From a virus: a DNA stretch of 28,045 nt. A program made the translations under genes and the position numbers. The notes under the pieces were generated by a model. That model ran no database searches. It worked only from the letters and a program-made list of their open reading frames with translations, and was not told the DNA's origin. This document shows, in pieces, positions 21,888-28,045 of the stretch; position 1 is the stretch's first letter, and each line of letters opens with the position of its first letter. The DNA lies in IMG/VR virus record IMGVR_UViG_3300036804_000340, positions 1-28,045 of that record; one strand, written 5' to 3'.

Positions 21888-22565
21888 ATGAGTATTCTCG
21901 GCACGTTTACCGGACGGAACATCATCGGATTGCCATGCGACACCATGCCCGGTGTCGTGCATCCGTCAAGCATTCAGTGGAATCCGCTCCCAATGGTAAT
22001 GCAGAACACCTCGATTTATACGGGGCAAACGCAGACCTACAACCTAATGAACTCCTATTGGAAGGGAACCATTTCGTTTCCCATCATGAGCCGGGATCGG
22101 TACAGCGCTGATGCTTGGCAATCATTCATCCTCGCATGTCAAGGCATGGCGAACTGCTTCATGCTTGGCGATCCGACGGCGATCTTGCCGAAAGGCGCTG
22201 CCTTAGGTGCACCTCTTGTTGCTGGTGCTGGACAAACTGGCTACAGCCTTGTAACGCGTGGATGGGTTTCCAACTACACAAACATTTTGATGGCTGGTGA
22301 TTACATCCAGATTGGATCACTCAGCACACTTGGCAGCGGATACGCACCACGCCTTTACAGACTCACTGCAAATGCAAGCTCAGACAACGTCGGCGATGCT
22401 ACATTGAGCATTTTTCCGAACCTGCGTGACCTGCCGCCAGACGGCGCACAGATATACACACGCAACTGCGTCGGATTGATGGCTCTGGCACAAAACGACA
22501 ATTCCTACTCATCGAATCCTGGCTCGTATGGTGTCAATGCATTGCCATTCCGGGAGGCAATCTAA
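21888..22565 (+). CDS. Tail tip / distal-tail-like protein, 225 aa
   Basis: It is the first gene of the four-gene tip block, in the position of distal tail or minor tail proteins. The sequence is beta-rich with many Tyr, Asn and Gly. S-I-Q-W-N-P-L-P-M-V lies near residue 30 and a W-Q-S-F-I-L-A-C-Q-G-M-A-N-C-F segment near 85, a plan like phage tail-tip proteins that bind the last tube ring. I cannot name a specific family with confidence. The start ATG 21888 is 10 nt after TAAATA; an upstream in-frame start at 21858 would overlap the promoter and terminator. Its stop overlaps the next ATG (TAATG). Confidence 0.65.
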   Translation: MSILGTFTGRNIIGLPCDTMPGVVHPSSIQWNPLPMVMQNTSIYTGQTQTYNLMNSYWKGTISFPIMSRDRYSADAWQSFILACQGMANCFMLGDPTAILPKGAALGAPLVAGAGQTGYSLVTRGWVSNYTNILMAGDYIQIGSLSTLGSGYAPRLYRLTANASSDNVGDATLSIFPNLRDLPPDGAQIYTRNCVGLMALAQNDNSYSSNPGSYGVNALPFREAI

Positions 22566-23182
22566 TGCCCCGGACCCTCAGCAGCGGAATGATATCTGCA
22601 TTGTCAGCTGGAAGCGTGAACCTTGCAATCTTCGCACAGCTTCAAATGTCCAACGAGACACTTTACCTCTGGAGCGGCATTGGACCAATCACATGGAATT
22701 CAATGACGTTTCAAGGCGTCGGCACTCTGGGCAAAGTCACAGGCATTTCCGAGGCAGCGAACGTAGAAGCGAAGGGAATGCAAATCAGTTTGAGCGGCAT
22801 TCCTTCCTCAATGATCCAAGAGGCGCTTTACAACGTGCGACTCTTTCAGACTGTCAATTTGTGGCTGGCTTGCTTCGATAGCGCAGGAGCAATCATCAGC
22901 GATCCAGTTGTGAGCTTTGCCGGACTGATGGACAAATCATCCATCGATGACGACGGCAATACCAGCACGATCACGATCAACGTTGAGAACGTGCTCGCTG
23001 ACCTGAACCGTCCCGTGTGTCGTCATTACACAGACGCCGATCAGCAATTAGACCTAAAAACGACTCTGACACGGCTTGGACTATCGACAAGCACATTGGA
23101 TACAGGATTCAGCCATGTGAACTTGATTCAAGAACTCACAGTGTTCTGGGGTTCGAATCCGAAATCGGTTAACAACGGTTAA
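22565..23182 (+). CDS. Tail tip hub protein (DUF2163-like), 205 aa
   Basis: The sequence follows the layout of phage and gene-transfer-agent hub proteins: L-Y-L-W-S-G-I-G-P-I-T-W-N-S-M-T-F-Q-G-V-G near residue 35, a G-M-Q-I-S-L-S-G-I-P-S strand, I-S-D-P-V-V-S-F-A-G-L-M-D near 115, and I-T-I-N-V-E-N-V-L-A-D-L-N-R-P-V-C-R-H-Y-T-D-A-D-Q-Q near 140-160. These proteins form the upper baseplate hub and usually precede a cell-wall peptidase, as here. Both ends are tightly packed: one-base overlap upstream and 3 bp to the next gene. Confidence 0.75.
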   Translation: MPRTLSSGMISALSAGSVNLAIFAQLQMSNETLYLWSGIGPITWNSMTFQGVGTLGKVTGISEAANVEAKGMQISLSGIPSSMIQEALYNVRLFQTVNLWLACFDSAGAIISDPVVSFAGLMDKSSIDDDGNTSTITINVENVLADLNRPVCRHYTDADQQLDLKTTLTRLGLSTSTLDTGFSHVNLIQELTVFWGSNPKSVNNG

Positions 23183-23185
23183 AAG

Positions 23186-23626
23186 ATGAGAGAGCAAAAC
23201 TGGACTTACAACTTGGGAGATTTCATCAACTCCATACACAACGCACCGTTTGAATACGGTACGCACGACTGCGGCATTCTCGCTGCTGGCTGCATTAAGG
23301 CACTGACGGGTGTCGATGCAATGCCATCGATGCAGTACACAACAGCCGCAGGAGCCGCTAGAGCAAGCAAACGCATATGCGGATCGCCTTACATAGGCGA
23401 TTTGATCGCGCATTTGGCAGCGCAATACGGCTGGACTGAGGTCAAGCCAACATTTGCACATCGTGGTGACTTGATTGTCATTGGCGAGAAAGCTCAGGCA
23501 CGGCTCGGTATTGTCAGCCTTCACGGAACACACATTATGACGCCGGGTGACACTGGGTTGCTCTATGAGCGGTTTGACCGCTTCGGCCCAGATATCCGTG
23601 CTTACCACATTCAAGGAGCAAGCTAA
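23186..23626 (+). CDS. Tail tip NlpC/P60-like peptidase (DUF6950-type), 146 aa
   Basis: F-E-Y-G-T-H-D-C-G-I at residues 22-31 supplies the catalytic Cys29 in the setting used by tail-associated papain-like peptidases (F-x-x-G-x-x-D-C). A second block, H-R-G-D-L-I-V-I, then R-L-G-I-V-S-L-H-G, includes a candidate catalytic His. In siphovirus tips this enzyme is thought to open peptidoglycan for DNA entry. Its position between the hub protein and the J-like fibre is standard. Its TAA overlaps the next ATG by one base. Confidence 0.8.
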   Translation: MREQNWTYNLGDFINSIHNAPFEYGTHDCGILAAGCIKALTGVDAMPSMQYTTAAGAARASKRICGSPYIGDLIAHLAAQYGWTEVKPTFAHRGDLIVIGEKAQARLGIVSLHGTHIMTPGDTGLLYERFDRFGPDIRAYHIQGAS

Positions 23627-26613
23627 TGTCACGCGGGATTGTCAGCACCGTCATCGGTGGTTTAGAGATCGCAGCCGGTGCAGTTCTGGTGGCCACAGGC
23701 GTAGGTGCGCCATTTGGTGCAGCCCTGATAATTGCTGGTGCAGGTTCAGTAATGACCGGCATTGCGCAGATGCTGGAGAAGCAGCCAGGACAAGGTGTCG
23801 CTACGACGAATCCAGTCGGCGCTTACAACTACATCTACGGCACGATGAAGGTTCCCGGAGTCGAAATATTCTCGGAGACAAACTCTATCACCGGGAGTGG
23901 AGGTACGACTTCAAACGACAAGCAATGGCATCGCGTGTTCGCACTAGCCTGCCACCCAACAGATTCATTGCTGGAAGTGCGTCTCGATGGTCAGGTGCTC
24001 AATCTTGTTCCGCAATCAAGCTCTGACCCCAACACCACAATCTGGCAGTCAGCATCACCAACGCAGACAGTCTGCAATATCACCTCAATCAGTCGCTCCG
24101 GCGGCATTGTCACGATGGTTGTTAGCGGTGGATTCGCAGCGACGTTCAACGGTCAAAGCATGCTGGTCACCGGAGTTGCTGACAACACATACAACGGTGT
24201 CCAGACGGTGTGGTTGCCAAATCCCGCTGACCTCACAACATGGGCGTTTCAAAATGGTGGTGCTAATGGAAGCAGTTCCGGCGGCAACGCTCGGACTTGT
24301 CTACCGGATTACAGCAACAAGGTTCACGTTGAATTCCAGAACGGAAATCAAACTGCAACGTTCCCCACACTACTTGCTGCCCAGATCGGCAGCACATCTC
24401 CTATCACATGGACGGCCACAGATGTGTGCTACGGTCACACACTGGCCTATGTGCAGATGGGCTATGACACATCCTATTTCCCAAACCTACCAACAACCAT
24501 TTCGTTCGTCGTAAAAGGCAAGAATGACATCCTCGATCCACGTACTGGCACTCGCGGCTATACCGAGAATCCTGCACTATGCATCGCTGACTACATGACG
24601 GTGCCACGTATACGCGGCGGATTCGGACTTGCAATTGGATCAACAATTGACTCCAGCAACCTGATTGCTGCTGCAAACACCTGTGACGAGACACTAGCAT
24701 TGGCTGCCGGTGGAACTGTTCCACAATACTCCTGCAATACCGTCTTTGATCTCAATACTGCACGCGGCATAACAGTCGATCGGATGCTTTCCAGCTGTGC
24801 TGGCCGCTTGTCTGTACAGGGTGGGGTATGGAGCATCGTTCCGGGCGCTTGGGTTGCACCAAGTCTGTACCTGAACGAGAAGAACATCGTCGGCCCGATC
24901 AAGCTAGACACACGTTTGTCAGTCGCTGAAGCGTGTAACGCTGCCAAAGGCACCTACGTTAGTGCAGCCAACAACTATCAGCCAAGTGACTACCCGATGT
25001 ATCAACAGGATTCGCTCCACGGCTACGGAACGAATACATGGCTAGTCGAAGACAACAACGAATTCATACCCCACAACCTCGATTTGCCATGCACGAATGT
25101 GTCTGCTGTGGCGCAGCGCCTTGCCAAGATTCAGTTGATGCGGCAACGCTATCAGATGCGCTTGAATTTGCTTTGCGATATGACTGCATATCAGGCAACA
25201 GTCACAGACGTGATTGCAATCAGCATCGCTCGATACACTTGGGTCAACAAGCCCTTTGAGGTTCTCGGTTGTGAACTCATATACGATGACAACGGTAAGC
25301 CACAAGTCGCGCTGTCTTTGGCAGAAGTGGACACAGCAACTTCGTCCGGCGATTCCGCAATCTACTCATGGACCCCAACGGAAGAACTAGCCATCACAGA
25401 CAGTTTGGTGCCGAATAACACTGGCATTCGTGTTTGCGTGCCACCACATGACGTAGTCGCATACAGCGGACCCGGAACTGTTATCAGTGGCATCACATAC
25501 CCAAGCACGATCACAACAGGCACAGATGGCCGCGTTCAGAACTCGATCTATGTTCGCTGGGACACGCCAAATGACGCAAACGTCGAAAAGGGTGGACACA
25601 TTGAAGTGCAGTACCAGATTGACGGCGCTTCCACATGGACTGGACTGACAAAAGTTGATCCATCGGTCTCAAGTCTATTCATTCCAAACGTGAATGACGG
25701 CGGCAACTACAACGTACAGGTAAGAGCTGTGAACACCGCTGGAGTGCCATCAGATTGGATATCAGCTTCTGTAACGGTCTCCAGTTCAATTGGCTCTGGC
25801 TTTTGGGGCGCGCCTATAGCGCATCCTGTTCCGCCACCACCCGGCGGCTTCTCTTTCGCTGTCCTCACAGCACAAGCAAGCGGAGGCACCGCACAGATCA
25901 CTGTGGGAGACTTCAACGCGACTGTGGGAAGCACGACTCTTGCGTGTACTGCGAGTCCGAACATTTTGAGCGGATTGAATCAGGGGCAAAGCTATTACGT
26001 TTACTACATCGACCCTTCGTTCGTCGGCGGAACAATCACGCCGATTGCAACGCAGAATGCTGCTGACTTCACTGGGATAGCGGGATACTTCCTCATTGGT
26101 TCGATTACGACTCCTGTCATTAGCACTCGCTATCAGCCGTCAGCGTTCACTGAGACCGGAGCCAGCACAACATCGAACCCAACGAATGCATATGACAACA
26201 ACGTCATGACCTCGGCGGGTGTCACGTCCTCATGGTGGACAACCGTTACGGGCACAGACCCTGTTACGCACTTGCCGATTTATGGGACCGGCTCAGCGAA
26301 CGGCTCCGGGACGTTCAGCGGCTTTGGAACCGGAACGACTTCATCCTCTCTCACGCTCACTGTTGTCGCTGCATCGTCCTTCAGCGGAAGCGGAGCGTCA
26401 CCAAGTTGCGGAGTCAGCGTCATCATCGGCGGCACTACGTTCAGCGTAGTCGGATTGAGTGGGACGACCGGCACGGCCTCGTACACGTACACAATTCCAT
26501 CCGGAACAGATCTCGCAACGCTTCAGGTCATCGTGAACGCTGCCATTTCGGCGGGTACTCCTCCGGGTGGTGGCGCAATGGTACTTGCAATCTACGAAAT
26601 CTACATCAGCTAA
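23626..26613 (+). CDS. Central tail tip / host-specificity protein (J-like), 995 aa
   Basis: The N terminus has two hydrophobic segments (about 5-25 and 27-50, A-G-A-V-L-V-A-T-G-V-G-A) as in many J-like tip proteins. A-Y-N-Y-I-Y-G-T-M-K-V-P-G follows. The central region has L-C-I-A-D-Y-M, the D-x-N-T-A-R-G-I-T-V-D-R-M-L-S motif and A-Q-R-L-A-K-I-Q-L-M-R-Q-R, all typical of tip attachment proteins. A fibronectin type III-like domain is visible at about 640-725 (I-Y-V-R-W-D-T-P, ending V-Q-V-R-A-V-N-T-A-G). The last 150 residues are Gly/Ser/Thr-rich, likely the receptor-binding end. It probably forms the trimeric tip that binds the cell. Confidence 0.9.
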   Translation: MSRGIVSTVIGGLEIAAGAVLVATGVGAPFGAALIIAGAGSVMTGIAQMLEKQPGQGVATTNPVGAYNYIYGTMKVPGVEIFSETNSITGSGGTTSNDKQWHRVFALACHPTDSLLEVRLDGQVLNLVPQSSSDPNTTIWQSASPTQTVCNITSISRSGGIVTMVVSGGFAATFNGQSMLVTGVADNTYNGVQTVWLPNPADLTTWAFQNGGANGSSSGGNARTCLPDYSNKVHVEFQNGNQTATFPTLLAAQIGSTSPITWTATDVCYGHTLAYVQMGYDTSYFPNLPTTISFVVKGKNDILDPRTGTRGYTENPALCIADYMTVPRIRGGFGLAIGSTIDSSNLIAAANTCDETLALAAGGTVPQYSCNTVFDLNTARGITVDRMLSSCAGRLSVQGGVWSIVPGAWVAPSLYLNEKNIVGPIKLDTRLSVAEACNAAKGTYVSAANNYQPSDYPMYQQDSLHGYGTNTWLVEDNNEFIPHNLDLPCTNVSAVAQRLAKIQLMRQRYQMRLNLLCDMTAYQATVTDVIAISIARYTWVNKPFEVLGCELIYDDNGKPQVALSLAEVDTATSSGDSAIYSWTPTEELAITDSLVPNNTGIRVCVPPHDVVAYSGPGTVISGITYPSTITTGTDGRVQNSIYVRWDTPNDANVEKGGHIEVQYQIDGASTWTGLTKVDPSVSSLFIPNVNDGGNYNVQVRAVNTAGVPSDWISASVTVSSSIGSGFWGAPIAHPVPPPPGGFSFAVLTAQASGGTAQITVGDFNATVGSTTLACTASPNILSGLNQGQSYYVYYIDPSFVGGTITPIATQNAADFTGIAGYFLIGSITTPVISTRYQPSAFTETGASTTSNPTNAYDNNVMTSAGVTSSWWTTVTGTDPVTHLPIYGTGSANGSGTFSGFGTGTTSSSLTLTVVAASSFSGSGASPSCGVSVIIGGTTFSVVGLSGTTGTASYTYTIPSGTDLATLQVIVNAAISAGTPPGGGAMVLAIYEIYIS

Positions 26614-26640
26614 AACAGCACACATTACATATAGGGGCCA

Positions 26641-27021
26641 ATGCAAAACACAATGCCAGATCAACAGACAATCAACCTACTACTACAGGAGTTCCGAGAT
26701 TTTCGCACAGAGTTCAACGATTTCAAGAGCGCGGTTTCTACATGGAATCACGAAGTGGGTCAACGTCTCACAGCCGTTGAGGTCAACGTCAAAGCAGGCA
26801 TTACCGGAAATGGCCAGCCATCACGACTCGCTAACCTTGAACGTGAAGTGGACGACTTGAAACAGGTCAGAAGCGATGAGCGCATCCCTGCATTAGAAAA
26901 GGATGTCGATGGATTGCAGCATGTGAAATGGAAGGCAAGCGGAATCGCGATAGGCATTATCGCGGTGATCGATATTGCAGCAAAGTTCATCCCGCAATTG
27001 ATACAGAAACTCTTCAGCTAA
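26641..27021 (+). CDS. Coiled-coil protein with C-terminal TM segment (XhlA-like), 126 aa
   Basis: Residues 10-95 are charged and heptad-like (F-R-D-F-R-T-E-F-N-D-F-K, then L-A-N-L-E-R-E-V-D-D-L-K), and a single TM helix spans about 101-119 near the C terminus. This topology resembles haemolysin XhlA-type lysis accessory proteins and other phage membrane-anchored coiled coils at the end of tail operons. TAGGGG a few bases before ATG 26641 is a fair ribosome site; ATG 26653 is an alternative. It is the last + strand gene and ends 5 bases before a strong terminator. A lysis role is inferred, since no endolysin is in view. Confidence 0.65.
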   Translation: MQNTMPDQQTINLLLQEFRDFRTEFNDFKSAVSTWNHEVGQRLTAVEVNVKAGITGNGQPSRLANLEREVDDLKQVRSDERIPALEKDVDGLQHVKWKASGIAIGIIAVIDIAAKFIPQLIQKLFS

Positions 27022-27026
27022 ACAAC

Positions 27027-27052
27027 AAAGCCCGGCATATATGCCGGGCTTT
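27027..27052. terminator. Bidirectional terminator, perfect palindrome
   Basis: AAAGCCCGGCAT at 27027-27038 pairs with ATGCCGGGCTTT at 27041-27052. The stem is flanked by A and T runs, so it can end both the + strand tail operon and the facing - strand genes. Confidence 0.93.
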
Positions 27053-27061
27053 CCCTGTGAG

Positions 27062-27151
27062 CTATTGTTTCCGTTTGCGCTTGAAGTGGAAATACGCATG
27101 CCAAAGTAGGATTGCGGATAGTGTACCTGCGATTGTGATCAGATCACCCAT
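27062..27151 (-). CDS. Tiny single-pass membrane protein, 29 aa
   Basis: The frame begins with ATG at 27151, overlapping the TAA of the upstream HNH gene on the same strand (TAATG), and ends with TAG at 27062. Residues 4-21 are hydrophobic (L-I-T-I-A-G-T-L-S-A-I-L-L-W-H-A-Y-F). The C terminus is strongly basic (F-K-R-K-R-K-Q), predicting an N-out, C-in single TM helix. The overlap suggests translational coupling. The bidirectional terminator lies 10 bases beyond its stop. It might be a lysis-related or regulatory micropeptide; no family match can be claimed. Confidence 0.5.
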   Translation of the reverse strand: MGDLITIAGTLSAILLWHAYFHFKRKRKQ

Positions 27152-27483
27152 TACTTGCGACCATTGCGCTTGCGAATGTTCCTTCGTGAGTTGTCCAACG
27201 TGTTTCCTGACACGTGCTCGGTTTGCCAAACAGTGTCGCCTAATAGCGCGTATGCGATCTTCAGCTTCCTCGCGAGTACGACTCTATGCATATAAACAGT
27301 CGTGCCAACTTCAACACCAAATAGTCCTGCTGTTTCAATCGTGGTGTTGTGTGCGACGTACAGATTTGTGCGATTGATTCTCCGACACGACCAACGCAAC
27401 GTCGCTAAATCCTCGTCAACTTGGGAAACCTTTGCCGTACGTCCTTTGTGAATACGTCCATTCTGTGAAATCTCGATAATCAT
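27151..27483 (-). CDS. Free-standing homing-type HNH endonuclease, 110 aa
   Basis: The protein follows the plan of phage HNH homing endonucleases: K-V-S-Q-V-D-E-D-L-A-T-L-R-W at residues 18-31, then V-Y-M-H-R-V-V at 63-69, then E89-H90-V-S-G-N-T-L-D-N-S-R-R-N-I-R to 104, equivalent to the usual D-H-x-N-G-x-x-L-D-N-R-x-x-N-L-R core. It stops soon after this core, so the AP2 DNA-binding domain often found next in larger relatives is absent. AAAGGAG about 8 bases before ATG 27483 is a good ribosome site. A TAAATA copy lies upstream on the same strand. It is the second HNH gene in the window, and of a different subtype from the one at 4877. Confidence 0.75.
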   Translation of the reverse strand: MIIEISQNGRIHKGRTAKVSQVDEDLATLRWSCRRINRTNLYVAHNTTIETAGLFGVEVGTTVYMHRVVLARKLKIAYALLGDTVWQTEHVSGNTLDNSRRNIRKRNGRK

Positions 27484-27539
27484 CTCTATTCTCCTTTTTG
27501 CGAACCGTCTTCTGGTTCACAGGTATTTAAGGAGTCATC
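27484..27539 (-). promoter_or_regulatory. Leader and TAAATA element of the reversed HNH gene
   Basis: On the - strand TAAATA lies at 27539-27534, about 50 nt before ATG 27483. The leader can form a hairpin (GAACC with GGTTC, about 27501-27517) and ends with AAAGGAG. It is the only copy of the recurrent hexamer I found on the - strand. Confidence 0.35.
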
Positions 27540-27606
27540 GAGATTTCTGGTGTCTAAGCGATCAAAAGAGTCGGTCTTGCACTGAGCTTGTTCTAGTGTG
27601 ATTCCG

Positions 27607-27795
27607 TTATGAGTTCTTCTTCTGCCTTGCCCACCGTTTGCGCTGCCCTTCAGCTATCCGCGCACGACCATTCGCACTTAGCCTGCGCCGACCACGACGC
27701 TTTGTCGGTTTGTCGTCTATGTTCTTCGCAAGAAGATTGCGCACTCGTTGCAGCCGGGCAATCTCTTCATCAATGGCTTCAATGATTCTGTCCAT
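27607..27795 (-). CDS. Small basic DNA-binding-like protein, 62 aa
   Basis: The N-terminal half is a helix with a heptad pattern (I-I-E-A-I-D-E-E-I-A-R-L-Q-R-V-R-N-L-L). The C-terminal half is very basic and carries R-R-R-L-S-A-N-G-R-A-R-I-A-E-G-Q-R-K-R-W-A. I have seen this R-x-L-S-x-x-G-R-x-R-I-x-x-A/G-Q-x-x-R-W pattern in many small bacterial proteins, often in Acidobacteriota, where it is presumed to bind nucleic acid. An ATG at 27795 starts the frame, with no strong ribosome site. Its role here may be regulation or nucleoid binding. Confidence 0.65.
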   Translation of the reverse strand: MDRIIEAIDEEIARLQRVRNLLAKNIDDKPTKRRGRRRLSANGRARIAEGQRKRWARQKKNS

Positions 27796-27826
27796 AAGCT
27801 ATTCTGTCACACGATGGGCCAATGAT

Positions 27827-28045
27827 CTACGGTTTCGGAAGCGCCTTCAATGCCTTGATTGCATCCTTAACCTGCCTGTCATCTTTAGAGACTATCGATA
27901 TTCTCTCTGCAAGTTCCCCAAGAACGGTTCGAATGCTTTGAGCCAGCAACAGACAGTGACCGTCGGTCATTCCCTCATCGTGCAATCCTTGGCTAAGCGC
28001 AGAGTGAAGAAGTGTTAAGGGATTTTCACCGTCTATCAGTAGCGC
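27827..28045 (-). CDS. Partial hypothetical protein, C-terminal 72 aa (cut by window edge)
   Basis: On the - strand an uninterrupted frame enters at the window end (28045) and stops with TAG at 27829-27827. The visible part reads N-P-L-T-L-L-H-S-A-L-S-Q-G-L-H-D-E-G-M, then C-L-L-L-A-Q-S-I-R-T-V-L-G-E-L-A-E-R-I. This resembles the C-terminal helical part of larger bacterial proteins with a P-L-x-x-L-H-x-A-L-S-x-G-L-H motif (DUF4145-like in style). The rest lies outside the window, so its full length and role cannot be judged. The next - strand gene starts 32 bases after its stop. Confidence 0.6.
   Translation of the reverse strand, partial: ALLIDGENPLTLLHSALSQGLHDEGMTDGHCLLLAQSIRTVLGELAERISIVSKDDRQVKDAIKALKALPKP

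Noticed and set aside
23148-23160. GGTTCGAATCC, the T-loop consensus of tRNA, hinting at a tRNA or attachment site
   Set aside because: It lies in frame within the end of the tip hub gene, only two base pairs of a T-stem can form, and no acceptor, D or anticodon arms are present.
23547-24026. 159-codon + strand frame in the peptidase/J overlap
   Set aside because: It is in the wrong frame relative to two recognised genes, is rich in Arg, Cys and Ser, and has no ribosome site.
1-28045. CRISPR array, insertion sequence or rRNA
   Set aside because: No repeat-spacer pattern, no transposase and no rRNA-like sequence was seen in the window.

Overview
This window is the structural half of a tailed-phage genome, either a free siphovirus contig or a prophage. 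The gene order is HK97/lambda-like: HNH nuclease, terminase small and large subunits, portal, prohead protease, major capsid protein, head-tail connector, head closure, neck protein, tail completion protein, tail tube, frameshifted tail chaperones, tape measure, tailspike and tip module. Nearly all of these genes lie on the + strand between about 4.9 and 27.0 kb. I see no integrase, endolysin, tRNA or attachment site, so lifestyle and insertion cannot be settled here. The host is uncertain. The small basic protein at 27607-27795, the edge gene at 27827 and the style of the tailspike resemble proteins I associate with Acidobacteriota, but that is only an impression.

Layout. Positions 1-3111 hold a divergent pair (an unknown gene on - and a possible HUH-type nuclease on +), then a four-TM membrane protein and a small membrane protein. 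Positions 3112-3552 have no gene but contain two back-to-back promoter-terminator cassettes that look like small RNA units. Positions 3553-5200 are a run of small coupled genes (tandem-repeat DNA-binding-like protein, short accessory ORFs, a holin-like protein) ending in the HNH nuclease. Positions 5215-5610 (-) encode a secreted Rap1a/Tai-like protein, a likely moron. Positions 5761-14665 are the packaging and head module with the tail tube. Positions 14745-18038 are tail assembly. Positions 18066-21511 encode a small adhesin-like protein and a 1016-residue beta-helix tailspike-like protein with a Sec signal peptide. Positions 21553-21747 (-) hold a second small reversed gene. Positions 21888-27021 hold the tip proteins and a coiled-coil/TM protein, closed by a strong terminator. 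Positions 27062-28045 carry four genes on -, including a homing-type HNH and a 29-residue membrane protein coupled to it.

Regulation is the most striking aspect. The exact hexamer TAAATA, usually as CTAAATA, occurs at least 11 times in + strand gaps between 3.2 and 21.9 kb, just upstream of genes or cassettes, commonly right after a hairpin terminator and without a recognisable -35. Three copies end exactly 5 nt before an ATG that lacks a Shine-Dalgarno, which suggests leaderless mRNAs. The major capsid and tail tube genes each sit between such a promoter and a terminator, so the most abundant proteins appear to be separately transcribed. A textbook -1 frameshift signal joins the two tail chaperone frames.
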